A stretch of DNA of 16,782 nucleotides from JAFDZV01 sp966128725. Its GTDB lineage: Bacteria; Bacteroidota; Ignavibacteria; OLB7. Shown here in pieces: positions 8,135-16,037 of this stretch. The position numbers were made by a program, and so were the translations under genes. Location: positions 1 to 16,782 of the forward strand of contig CBHYLN010000117.1 in the NCBI GenBank assembly GCA_966128725.1, given 5' to 3'. Every line of letters starts with the position of its first letter. The first letter of the stretch is position 1. Below the pieces are notes generated by a model. The model did no database searches and was not told the origin of the DNA. It was given only the letters and a program-made list of their open reading frames with translations.

Positions 8135-9655
8135 CTACCGCACCACGACGAACGGACGTACCGTTCGATTGCCGTTGTTTTCGCCCACTACAAAAAAGAC
8201 TCCGGTTTGTTCCAGCGTAACTCGCGCATCAAGGCCCTGTGTATCGAGATCGCGAACCGTGCGGCCAAGCGCATCGGCGATCCAGGCCCTGCCCGGGCGC
8301 GTGCTGAATCGTACGTTCACCGTGGCGTTTGCCGCCGCCGGATTGGGAAGCACTTCAACCACCAAGCCATGGCTTGCCGATGCGCCCGCGTCACGATCCT
8401 GTACTGATGACGAACCAACAAGCTCCGTAAGGTTTGCAACCATGATATCGCCATCATCGCGGCGCGTGTCGGTCCAAACGGCGTATACAGAACCATTGGG
8501 TGCGGCCACGCATTGAGCGCCAATGTTTGACTTCCGCGGCGTTCCGTCGGCAACCTGCATGCGTGGACCAAACGTCCGGCCACCGTCGGTGGAGATTGCG
8601 CAGAACGTTGAGGCCGGTGCCGTTGCTCCGGTCCACGTCGCGAACACACGGCCTGCGTTGTCGATCGTTACCGATGGGAAGTTGGCGTTGTCGGCCAACC
8701 GTGTCTCGGAGTCGAACGTACGGCCTCCGTCCAGCGATCGTGCCACAAAGACGGACCGTTGCCCGCCGTCCTCGCGTATCTCCATCCATGCAACAACCAC
8801 GGTGTCGTTGCGGGCGGCACCAACCGGCCCGCTGCTGGGGCATGCAAACAGGAGCCACTCTCCTCTGCTGACACGCACGGCTTGCTGCCATGTCACGCCG
8901 GCATCGCTGGATCGCGCGAGAAATACGTCGCGATAGTTTGCCGAGTCAATACGATACGCCACGAATACGTTTTGTTCGCCGCTGGTAAAAACCCATGGGC
9001 GGCAGCAGTTGCAGGTGCCGATCGTTTCGGCCGGGATCGACGCGCTGTAAATGTCAGCGCGCCGTTGCGGCTGAAAACTGGCGCCGTTGTCGATGGAGCG
9101 TGCCACGAACAGTGGTGTGGCCAGTGGCTGGTTGGCTGCCGGGAACCCATGCCATGCGGCGTATACCGTGCCGTTGGCGCCCGCCGCGATCGACGGCTGA
9201 TGTTGCGACTTCATCGAGTCGTTGTTGATCCGAGGGTCGCCAACCCATGTGGCGCCGCCGTTGGTTGATCGGCTTATGCAGATATCCACAACGCTCCATG
9301 CCGGTGTGCGGCGAATGTCGGCCCAATCGACAACTAGTGCCGACGAGGTCGCGGTAAGCGCCGGGCCCATCTCCATGCCGCCGGTTGGGCGCGCTGCCGT
9401 AGTGGTTAGGCGCATTTCCTGACTCCAGGTGGCGCCGCCATCGGTTGACCGCGACATATAGATCTGCGGGGATGATCCCCGGGCGTCGCTCCAGGTAACG
9501 ATAAGCGTGCCCGAGGAATCCGCCGCGATCGACGGATTTTCCTGCAGCTTGCCGGCCGCATCGGTGTTGATGCGCAAGTTCTGTTGGGCGAAGATGGTGG
9601 ACGCCATGAGAAACGCAGCAGTCACAACCAACGACGATGCAATATGACGTTTCAT
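8135..9655 (-). CDS. Secreted six-Asp-box beta-propeller (sialidase/BNR-like) with T9SS sorting domain
   Basis: This is a 506-residue exported protein. The signal peptide MKRHIASS to TIFAQ is cleaved at about 24; the ATG at 9655 was chosen because it opens that peptide. Six Asp-box motifs (S-x-DxGxTW/F type) occur at about 68-77, 128-137, 185-194, 247-256, 305-314 and 353-362, predicting a six-bladed propeller of the sialidase-like superfamily. The Asp-box is a fold marker, so sialidase activity does not follow. A CNCC cluster (215-218) sits between blades 3 and 4. The last about 76 residues (from LVVEVLPNPA at 430 to FVVVR) fit a type IX secretion C-terminal sorting domain, so it is probably exported across the outer membrane and anchored or released at the cell surface. 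The ribosome binding site is weak. Confidence 0.88.
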   Translation of the reverse strand: MKRHIASSLVVTAAFLMASTIFAQQNLRINTDAAGKLQENPSIAADSSGTLIVTWSDARGSSPQIYMSRSTDGGATWSQEMRLTTTAARPTGGMEMGPALTATSSALVVDWADIRRTPAWSVVDICISRSTNGGATWVGDPRINNDSMKSQHQPSIAAGANGTVYAAWHGFPAANQPLATPLFVARSIDNGASFQPQRRADIYSASIPAETIGTCNCCRPWVFTSGEQNVFVAYRIDSANYRDVFLARSSDAGVTWQQAVRVSRGEWLLFACPSSGPVGAARNDTVVVAWMEIREDGGQRSVFVARSLDGGRTFDSETRLADNANFPSVTIDNAGRVFATWTGATAPASTFCAISTDGGRTFGPRMQVADGTPRKSNIGAQCVAAPNGSVYAVWTDTRRDDGDIMVANLTELVGSSSVQDRDAGASASHGLVVEVLPNPAAANATVNVRFSTRPGRAWIADALGRTVRDLDTQGLDARVTLEQTGVFFVVGENNGNRTVRPFVVVR

Positions 9656-10001
9656 GCGACCCGACCCCGGTACGGTTGAAGAACGAACCAATCCTGGCTG
9701 TAATGCGGGTGCCACGCCGGGCAACGGACCATTGCATCGGCTGTGGATCGCGATGAATATAGTGCATCATGATGACCAATCCGCACTCACATGAAGTTTG
9801 AAATTCATGGCTCGATTGTGGTGTTGTGTGGATAATGCAACATTGCCGGGGCCGAAGTCAAGCCCCTTTGTTCGCGTGCGGGAGCGTGCGCGCCTTTGCC
9901 GGCAAACGATTCGATCCACACGGAGCGCATATCGCCTGTTTCCGTAACTTTGCGGACTTATCTGCATGGTTCGTTCAACACAAATGCCAGGAAGGGCAAC
10001 G
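9656..10001. other. 346-bp divergent intergenic region
   Basis: This gap separates the minus-strand propeller gene from the plus-strand acyl-CoA dehydrogenase and must hold promoters for both. A good -7 box for the dehydrogenase lies at 9945-9952. For the propeller gene only weak AT-rich candidates are visible near 9755-9790. Nothing else was recognised. Confidence 0.5.
9945..9952 (+). promoter_or_regulatory. -7 box of the acyl-CoA dehydrogenase gene
   Basis: TAACTTTG matches the Bacteroidota consensus TAnnTTTG exactly. It would start transcription about 43 nt before the chosen ATG at 10002. No TTTG or TTG is present at the usual distance upstream, so the -33 half is missing or degenerate. 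Confidence 0.45.
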
Positions 10002-11156
10002 ATGCTTCAGCTTGACTATACCGAGACTCACGAGATGATCCGCGACACCGCGCGTGAGTTCGCCCAGAACGAAGTAGCACCTACCGCAATCGAGCGGGAC
10101 ATCAAGGGCGAGTTCCCGGCCGATGCCGTGGCGAAGCTCGGAGAGCTTGGATTCTTGGGGATGATGGTGTCGCCGGAATGGGGTGGCGCCGGGCTGGATA
10201 CGGTGAGTTATGTGATCGCGATGGAGGAAATCTCCAAGGTGGATGCCTCGGTGGGCGTCATCATGTCGGTGAACAACTCGCTGGTCTGTTGGGCGCTTGA
10301 ACACTACGGTACCGACGAGCAGAAGGAGCGCTTCCTGCGCCCGCTCGCGACCGGTCAGTTTATCGGCGCGTATTGCCTTTCCGAACCGGAGGCCGGCTCC
10401 GATGCAACACAGCAGCGTACCACGGCTGTCCGTGATACCGATGGTTCCTGGATCCTGAACGGCACCAAGAACTGGATCACCAACGGCACAACCGCACAGG
10501 CCTACATTGTGTACGCCCAGACCGATAAGGAGAAAGGATACAAGGGGATCAGCGGTTTCATTGTCGAGAAGGGGATGCCCGGGTTCACGCATGGCGTGAA
10601 GGAAGACAAGCTTGGCATTCGTTCCAGCGACACCTGCTCGTTGCAGTTTCAGGACGTTCGCGTCCCTGCTGAGAACATGCTTGGGCCGGAGGGACGTGGC
10701 TTCAACATTGCGATGGAGACGCTGAACGGTGGCCGGATCGGCATCGCGGCGCAGGCGCTTGGCATTGCCCAGGGCGCATTCGAGGCCGCAACCGCCTACT
10801 CCAAGGAGCGTAAGGCCTTTGGTAAGCCGATCGCCGACCTGCAGGCCATCCAATTCAAGCTTGCCGACATGGCAACCAAGGTGAGCGCCGCGCGTGCGCT
10901 TGTGCTGAAGGCAGCTTCGCTGAAGGACAAGCACGAGCGTTTTGTGAAGGAGGCCGCGATGGCAAAGCTGTTTGCCTCCAAGACCGCCGTTGAGGTGGCG
11001 CTCGAAGCCGTGCAGGTGCATGGTGGCTACGGTTACGTGCGCGAGTACAAGGTGGAGCGCTACATGCGCGACGCGAAGATCACCGAGATCTACGAGGGAA
11101 CGTCGGAGATTCAGCACATTGTTATTGCCCGCGAACTGATGCGCGAAAGCGCATAA
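10002..11156 (+). CDS. Acyl-CoA dehydrogenase, short-chain/butyryl-CoA type
   Basis: This is a 384-residue flavoenzyme that oxidises acyl-CoA to trans-2-enoyl-CoA with FAD, passing electrons to electron-transfer flavoprotein. Family signature 1 is at about 123-135 (AYCLSEPEAGSDA), and the second signature VERYMRDAKITEIYEGTSEI is at about 351-370. Glu365 in YEGTSE is the expected catalytic base. GGYGYVREY (341-349) precedes it. Length and motifs fit short- or medium-chain enzymes of beta-oxidation or butyrate metabolism; substrate length cannot be read from sequence alone. The ATG at 10002 was chosen over one at 9966 because AGGAAGGG lies just before it and family N-termini begin there. A single-gene unit with its own promoter and terminator; no ETF gene is adjacent. 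Confidence 0.95.
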   Translation: MLQLDYTETHEMIRDTAREFAQNEVAPTAIERDIKGEFPADAVAKLGELGFLGMMVSPEWGGAGLDTVSYVIAMEEISKVDASVGVIMSVNNSLVCWALEHYGTDEQKERFLRPLATGQFIGAYCLSEPEAGSDATQQRTTAVRDTDGSWILNGTKNWITNGTTAQAYIVYAQTDKEKGYKGISGFIVEKGMPGFTHGVKEDKLGIRSSDTCSLQFQDVRVPAENMLGPEGRGFNIAMETLNGGRIGIAAQALGIAQGAFEAATAYSKERKAFGKPIADLQAIQFKLADMATKVSAARALVLKAASLKDKHERFVKEAAMAKLFASKTAVEVALEAVQVHGGYGYVREYKVERYMRDAKITEIYEGTSEIQHIVIARELMRESA

Positions 11157-11205
11157 GGCGCCACGGGCCGGCACCAGCCGGGCCGTCTGGTTCGGTAACG
11201 ATGTC

Positions 11206-11233
11206 GGTAAGCCCCGATCAGTCGGGGCTTACC
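11206..11233 (+). terminator. Intrinsic terminator of the acyl-CoA dehydrogenase gene
   Basis: A perfect 12-bp inverted repeat (GGTAAGCCCCGA, 11206-11217, with 11222-11233) has a TCAG tetraloop and is followed by TGTTTGT. It lies about 50 bp beyond the stop codon and separates this gene from the OstA-like gene. Confidence 0.85.
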
Positions 11234-11297
11234 TGTTTGTAGACCAATGCCCGCCGGAACTTCATTGCCGGACGGCTCGACGCCTCATCCTTACGTA

Positions 11298-12983
11298 ATG
11301 CTGGCAACGCTTTCATATCGCCCATTGCTCTTCGCGGCAACGGCCTTTGCCGTGGCCGTTCTGTTGCTGTGTGCCGTACCGAACCGGGCTGATGCGCAGC
11401 CAATCGGCCCCACGCAGCCGATCACCTTGCAGCACGCCGACAGTACACGGGGGTATCCCGATCCTGCGACCGGCGAAAATGTGATCGAGTTTCTGGGGCA
11501 TGTGTCGTTTCTGCAGGGGGTGGTGCATATCGATGCCGATCGCGCGTTGTTGTACGAGGCCCGCAATAATGCTGTATTGACGGGCAATGTGCGGGTAACG
11601 CAGCCGGACCTTACGATGACCGCCCCGCGTGCCGAATACGACGGCAATACCCGGCAGGTAGCGGCACCGAACGGCGTGACGATTGTGGACAAGGGTGCCA
11701 CGCTGCGCGCCGGCGCTGGCGACTACAACATGTATAACCGTCGCGCGCGATTTCGCAATGGCGTGACCTTGCAGGACGACAAGGGGACCCTTCGCGCGGC
11801 ATCCGGTGAGTATTTCTCGCTCGAACGGCGCGCGGTGTTCGTTGGCGGCGCCAGGGCCGAGACCGATTCAGGTACGATCACCTCGCGCGAGCTGACGTAT
11901 TGGCGCGATACCCGCGAGACCTATGCGGTTGGCGACGTGGTGGTGATATCGAAGCAGAATACCGGTCGGTTGACCGGCGACACGCTCCATCACTATCCGG
12001 ATCGCGGTTATACCCTGGTGACCGGCCGGCCAAAGCTGGTGCAGGTGGATACCACCCGCACTGTGGATTCCGGTTCCGGCAAGCCGGTGACATCCGTCCG
12101 GCGCGACACCGTGATCATTGTGGCGCGCAGGATGGAGGCGATCCGTTCCGGGCGCCAGGAATACGTTGCTACCGACAGCGTGAAGCTTGTGCGTGGCGAT
12201 CTGCAGGCCGTTGCCGGGAGGATGCGATTCCTTCCGGATGAGAACATCATTGCACTGGGGTCGCTGGGGCAAACCGTGCCTTCCGATACCAGCGCAGGAG
12301 ATTCGGCGCACCATGTTGTTGCGCCGCGCGATACCGCGCGTCGTGATACTACCGTGTTGCCCAATACCGACTCTGCCGGGGCTTCGCCCGCGGTTACCGG
12401 TGCGCGCGCCTCCGACACAGCCGCTCGTACCACGCCTATCGTCTGGTACGACAAGTCGCAGCTGACCGGTGACACGATTACGATCGGCCTGGAACGCAAG
12501 AAGCTGCACTGGATAGATGTGGAGCGTCATGCATTTGCGATAACTCAGGGCAAGCGGTCCGACCGTTACGACCAACTGGCCGGTGGCCGGCTCTATTTCG
12601 ATATCCAGCTCGATACGCTCCGTACGGTGCGATCGATGGGGCTGGCATCCAGCGTGCAATTTGTGTACGACAAGGAGCGTCCGGATGGTGTAAGCCGTGC
12701 GTCGGGCGATACGATCGTGATCGCATTCGATTCCGGCCAGGCCAGCACCGTGGAAATCCTTGGCCAGCGGACACGGGCGGAGATCGAATACTTTCCCGAG
12801 AAGATGGTGCGGGGCATGGAGCGGACATTTCGCCTGGAGGGCTTCCGCTGGTTTGGCCGTGACGGAACCCTGGCGGCCATCGACGCCTCGCTGCCCAAGG
12901 CGCCGAACGTCCCGGACGTGAAGCCCGCCGAATCGGCGCCAAGCCAGCCGCCGCGAGGCTCGATCCCACGGCGCCGACCGTGA
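11298..12983 (+). CDS. OstA/LptA-like periplasmic protein
   Basis: This is a 561-residue exported protein with a signal peptide (about 1-34, ending NRADAQ). The region about 40-330 has the repeated short beta-strand register of the OstA/LptA fold, for example ALLYEARNNAVLTGNVRV, PRAEYDGNTRQVAAPNGVTIVD and YNRRARFRNGVTLQD. This family carries lipopolysaccharide across the periplasm to the outer membrane in the Lpt system. The length is far above classical LptA (about 180 residues) and resembles multi-repeat OstA-like proteins of Bacteroidota. Residues about 328-379 are a low-complexity Asp/Thr/Ser/Ala linker, after which the beta pattern resumes. The C-terminus is Pro/Arg-rich. The start at 11298 was picked for the signal peptide; a weak alternative lies at 11247. 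It is followed 134 bp later by another secreted protein. Confidence 0.8.
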   Translation: MLATLSYRPLLFAATAFAVAVLLLCAVPNRADAQPIGPTQPITLQHADSTRGYPDPATGENVIEFLGHVSFLQGVVHIDADRALLYEARNNAVLTGNVRVTQPDLTMTAPRAEYDGNTRQVAAPNGVTIVDKGATLRAGAGDYNMYNRRARFRNGVTLQDDKGTLRAASGEYFSLERRAVFVGGARAETDSGTITSRELTYWRDTRETYAVGDVVVISKQNTGRLTGDTLHHYPDRGYTLVTGRPKLVQVDTTRTVDSGSGKPVTSVRRDTVIIVARRMEAIRSGRQEYVATDSVKLVRGDLQAVAGRMRFLPDENIIALGSLGQTVPSDTSAGDSAHHVVAPRDTARRDTTVLPNTDSAGASPAVTGARASDTAARTTPIVWYDKSQLTGDTITIGLERKKLHWIDVERHAFAITQGKRSDRYDQLAGGRLYFDIQLDTLRTVRSMGLASSVQFVYDKERPDGVSRASGDTIVIAFDSGQASTVEILGQRTRAEIEYFPEKMVRGMERTFRLEGFRWFGRDGTLAAIDASLPKAPNVPDVKPAESAPSQPPRGSIPRRRP

Positions 12984-13117
12984 TCAGCTACCGCGCCTGT
13001 TGAAGCTGTATGCAGCGGGGATACCGTAGAATGTTAATCGATCGATTCGGGCACTGAACTATCAGATCACTCCAATACGATATCGCCGTCGGCGTTCCGC
13101 GTGTCCGCCTGCTGCCT

Positions 13118-13792
13118 GTGTGCGGCATGGTCGTGGTCATGATGTGCCTTGCGCTGGGGGCAGCCCTGGCGCAGCCTGCCGGCACGCCTCGCGGGGCTTC
13201 AGGTGGTGGTGATACCACAAAGGGTCCCACGCAGGGGCAGATCGTGTTGCCTTCGATGAACGACTCGCTGGTAGGGTATTTCAAGCTGCGCGAGAAGCTG
13301 CTGCGCGATAGTGCGGCTCTGCATGCGTATCTGGACAGCATCGCCAACACACCGATGGCGATCATGCAGCGCAATCTTGTGTTTTCCTACCGCGACTGGG
13401 CCGCCTCCGCTGCCGACATCGCCCGGCGCGACGAGGATATCAAACGTTCGCAGGGCTGGGACAAGGTGTTCCAGAATATCCCGCGCGTAACGCTCTCGGT
13501 TCCGTTACGCTCCATTGGGCAGGCGTTGGGGTTGGTGGAGGACGTTTCGCCTCGCATCAAGTACACCGTATTGCGCACCGAACGTGTTACCGTAAAGGTG
13601 TACGACATCTCCGCCAAGCTGGTGGTTGTTTTGCACGATGATGTGCAAGCGCCCGGGGAGTATCGCTTCGACTGGAACATGTGCGACTCAACCGGCGCTC
13701 GCGTGGAGTTGGGCAACTACGTCGCCGAGGTGATCATGGAGTCGAAGGAGCAGCGCCGCCTGTTGTTGCGCAAACGGATCGAAGTGCCATAA
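13118..13792 (+). CDS. Secreted protein with FlgD-like Ig domain, start uncertain
   Basis: This is a protein of about 224 residues. A hydrophobic N-terminus with signal cleavage near GAALAQ (about 19) precedes a Gly/Thr-rich stretch and a charged helical middle (about 48-118). The C-terminal part (about 150-222) carries a motif typical of FlgD-type Ig-like repeats: VKVYDISAKLVVVL, then APGEYRFDWN and NYVAEVIME. These small domains occur in T9SS-system and other surface proteins of Bacteroidota. The only start available is GTG at 13118 or ATG at 13127, and both give a signal peptide without a positively charged n-region. The in-frame sequence further upstream has Arg residues (VPRVRLLPV) but no normal start codon. 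I give the GTG start with low certainty. It sits between the OstA-like gene and dusB; function unknown. Confidence 0.65.
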   Translation: MCGMVVVMMCLALGAALAQPAGTPRGASGGGDTTKGPTQGQIVLPSMNDSLVGYFKLREKLLRDSAALHAYLDSIANTPMAIMQRNLVFSYRDWAASAADIARRDEDIKRSQGWDKVFQNIPRVTLSVPLRSIGQALGLVEDVSPRIKYTVLRTERVTVKVYDISAKLVVVLHDDVQAPGEYRFDWNMCDSTGARVELGNYVAEVIMESKEQRRLLLRKRIEVP

Positions 13793-13890
13793 GCGCGCGG
13801 CCCGGCGACCACTGTGATAGTCCGCTGTCGCGCCAAAGCCATACTGCGCACCGATTGCATCCTTTCTCATATTCCCACCACGCGCTTCCC

Positions 13891-13898
13891 TATTTTAG
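13891..13898 (+). promoter_or_regulatory. Candidate -7 box immediately before dusB
   Basis: TATTTTAG resembles the TAnnTTTG box and ends only 5 bp before the ATG at 13904. If it is used, transcription would start at or next to the start codon, giving a leaderless mRNA. The AGGG at 13896-13899 is too near the ATG to be a good ribosome binding site. Confidence 0.3.
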
Positions 13899-13903
13899 GG
13901 CAC

Positions 13904-14929
13904 ATGCTTACAATCGGCACCATACAGATGGAGCGGCCATTGCTGCTGGCTCCGATGGAGGACGTTACCGATCCGCCATTTCGTCGTATCTGCAAACGGC
14001 TGGGCGCGGATATCGTGTACACGGAGTTCATCTCCAGCGAAGGGCTTATCCGCGATGCGCGGCGATCGAATCAGAAGCTCAAGCTTTACGACGACGAACG
14101 CCCCGTATCCATCCAGATTTTCGGCGGTAACGTTGATGTGATGGCCGAGGCCGCGCGTATTGCCGAGGCGGCCGGACCGGATTTTCTGGATATCAACTGC
14201 GGCTGCTGGGTGAAGAATGTGGTGGCGCGTAATGCCGGCGCGGGATTGCTGCGCGATCTGCCCGCAATGGAAAAGATCGCCCGCACCGTTGTTGATGCCG
14301 TATCGCTGCCGGTGACATTGAAGACGCGGCTAGGTTGGGATCGCAGTTCCATCAGGATTGTGGAAGTGGCCCAGATGGTGGAACAGGCCGGTATCAAGGC
14401 GCTGGCCATCCATTGCCGTACACGCGATCAGGGGCACGAGGGGGTGGCATCGTGGGAATATGTGGAGCAGGTGAAACGCGCCGTGCAGATTCCCGTGATT
14501 CTCAACGGCGACGTAAAGACTCCCGACGATGTACGCCGTGCCTTCGAAACAGGCGCTGATGCCGTAATGATTGGCCGTGCCGCGATCGCCAATCCGTGGC
14601 TGTTTGGTGATGCAAAAACCTACATGGCCACCGGCGAACTTCCGGCGCCCCGCTCATTCAAGGAGCGGATCGACGTTGCGCTGCATCATCTGGAGATGTC
14701 GATCGATTACAAGGGTGACCGCTACGGCATCATGGAGTTCCGAAAGTACTGGGGGGGCTATCTGCACGCGTTGCCGCTGGCCTCGGCCGTGCGCAAGGAA
14801 CTGGTTGTGATGAACGATCTCGAGGACATCTACGCGCGCGTGGAGCGTTATCGCGAGGAGGTGGACGAGTTCAACCGCCAGCGCGAGGATTGGCAGGCCC
14901 AGGCATCGGTTGCGGTCGATACGCAGTAG
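13904..14929 (+). CDS. dusB: tRNA-dihydrouridine synthase, DusB type
   Basis: This is a 341-residue flavoenzyme that reduces specific uridines in the tRNA D-loop to dihydrouridine with FMN and NADPH. A TIM barrel starts with PLLLAPMEDVTDPPFR (12-27). The substrate-site signature DINCGC is at 97-102, with Cys102 as the expected catalytic cysteine. ALAIHCRTRDQG (166-177), VILNGDVKTPDD (198-209) and GADAVMIGRAAIANPWLF (217-234) are the FMN phosphate and barrel-end motifs. After Cys102 comes Trp where the family norm is Pro (GCP), then VKNVV. A long in-frame extension upstream to 13814 was rejected because it lacks similarity and the barrel begins at the chosen ATG. The C-terminus is a helical domain with a Gln-rich end. 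Co-directional with the preceding secreted protein but 110 bp apart. Confidence 0.93.
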   Translation: MLTIGTIQMERPLLLAPMEDVTDPPFRRICKRLGADIVYTEFISSEGLIRDARRSNQKLKLYDDERPVSIQIFGGNVDVMAEAARIAEAAGPDFLDINCGCWVKNVVARNAGAGLLRDLPAMEKIARTVVDAVSLPVTLKTRLGWDRSSIRIVEVAQMVEQAGIKALAIHCRTRDQGHEGVASWEYVEQVKRAVQIPVILNGDVKTPDDVRRAFETGADAVMIGRAAIANPWLFGDAKTYMATGELPAPRSFKERIDVALHHLEMSIDYKGDRYGIMEFRKYWGGYLHALPLASAVRKELVVMNDLEDIYARVERYREEVDEFNRQREDWQAQASVAVDTQ

Positions 14930-15010
14930 GCAGGGCCACCCGGTTATCTGATATCGGGAGAATACATCGGTTCGCGGCATACGTGACGTTTCGGGGCGGT
15001 TGAGGTTCAG

Positions 15011-15961
15011 ATGGCAGGAGCACGCCGGTTGATCCGGAGATGGCGTGCCGATAACGCCCCGATGCATCCGATGAATACTACTGTCATACCGTCGTACGAC
15101 CTCTATCGTGGCGATACGCTGGCGGTGCCGTTTCGTTTTCTACGGCTCGATGTGGCCAACGAAAGCGGCGGTGGCTACAACGCGTCCGAACCACACCGCC
15201 ATAACTATCACGAGGTGTTCTATTTCGAGCGCGGCGGTGGTTGGCACGACATCGACTTCCGGCGTTTTCCAATCGAGGATGGTTCGATCCACTTCGTCAA
15301 CCCCGGACAGGTTCATCTGATTCGCAGGGCGCCGGAGTCGCATGGGTTGATCGTGATGTTCACCAGTGATTTCTTTCTGGGCGAGCTTCACGAGCGCGAT
15401 CTGTATTCGGCGATGTGGTTCCTTACCTACGGTGCCAACAGGCCGATTCTACGTTCGAGTACCGGCGAAGGGGAGGCGGTTGCCGAGGCGATGCACATGT
15501 TGCAGCGTGAGTACGAAAGCAACGCAAACCATCGCGAGCATCTGTTGCACTCGTATGTGAATATCATGCTCGTGCATGCGCTGCGGCATTTTGAACAGAC
15601 CGAATCGGCGCCGGTGCAGGGCGATACGGCGCACTCGTTGGTGTATCGATTGCGGCGTATGGTGGAGGAACATTTCACCTCGGTGCATGCTCCGCGTGAG
15701 TATGCCGAGATGCTCTACGTCTCGCAGAACCACCTCAACAATACCGTCCGCCGTCTGCTTGGCAAAACCATCGGCGACCTGATTCAGGAGCGCATCGTGC
15801 TTGAGGCGCGCAGGTTGCTGTTTCACACGGATCTGAGTGTGAAGGAGATCGCCTACCAACTCAATTACGACGACCCGTCGTACTTCACGCGATTCTTCCG
15901 CAAACATGTCGGGCTTTCGCCGTTGGAGTTTCGCGAGGCGGCCAGCAAAACACACCTGTGA
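15011..15961 (+). CDS. AraC-family transcriptional regulator with cupin sensor domain
   Basis: This is a 316-residue DNA-binding protein. An N-terminal cupin-like domain (about 35-130) has PHRHNYHEVFYFERGGG (61-77), the usual ligand-binding start of AraC regulators, and GSIHFVNPGQVH (91-102). The C-terminal double helix-turn-helix (about 205-310) includes YAEMLYVSQNHLNNTVRRLL and SVKEIAYQLNYDDPSYFTRF with the typical GLSPLEFR end. The ATG at 15011 is supported by GAGG five bases upstream; internal ATGs at 15062 and 15071 lack such a site but would remove an Arg-rich tail that is not part of the fold. The dioxygenase starts 77 bp downstream on the same strand, so it may be its target. This pairing is inferred from position. 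Confidence 0.92.
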   Translation: MAGARRLIRRWRADNAPMHPMNTTVIPSYDLYRGDTLAVPFRFLRLDVANESGGGYNASEPHRHNYHEVFYFERGGGWHDIDFRRFPIEDGSIHFVNPGQVHLIRRAPESHGLIVMFTSDFFLGELHERDLYSAMWFLTYGANRPILRSSTGEGEAVAEAMHMLQREYESNANHREHLLHSYVNIMLVHALRHFEQTESAPVQGDTAHSLVYRLRRMVEEHFTSVHAPREYAEMLYVSQNHLNNTVRRLLGKTIGDLIQERIVLEARRLLFHTDLSVKEIAYQLNYDDPSYFTRFFRKHVGLSPLEFREAASKTHL

Positions 15962-16000
15962 TGTCACCCTTTGTCCTAGGCCGGGTTGGCGCGCCGCGGG

Positions 16001-16008
16001 TATTTTGG
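16001..16008 (+). promoter_or_regulatory. Candidate -7 box of the dioxygenase gene
   Basis: TATTTTGG is one base away from TAnnTTTG and lies 29 bp upstream of the ATG. It would allow the dioxygenase to be transcribed apart from the AraC gene. No clear -33 element or ribosome binding site was seen. Confidence 0.35.
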
Positions 16009-16037
16009 CTTGGTACAACAACGCGCCGGACTACACG

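Noticed and set aside
7804..8407. Two overlapping plus-strand frames (7804-8220 and 7901-8407) in the clpC upstream region
   Set aside because: Composition is Cys/Arg/His-rich and unlike genes here; no ribosome binding site, and they run into the antisense of the propeller gene.
8135..9655. Calling the Asp-box protein a sialidase
   Set aside because: Asp-boxes mark the fold only; the Arg triad and catalytic Tyr/Glu of sialidases could not be identified.
9975..11174. 399-codon minus-strand open frame opposite the acyl-CoA dehydrogenase gene
   Set aside because: Antisense shadow of a well-supported enzyme; His/Leu/Arg-rich and no family motif.
14939..14958. Possible hairpin after dusB (CCCGG..CGGG)
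   Set aside because: Stem of about six pairs including a wobble, with no U-tract following.
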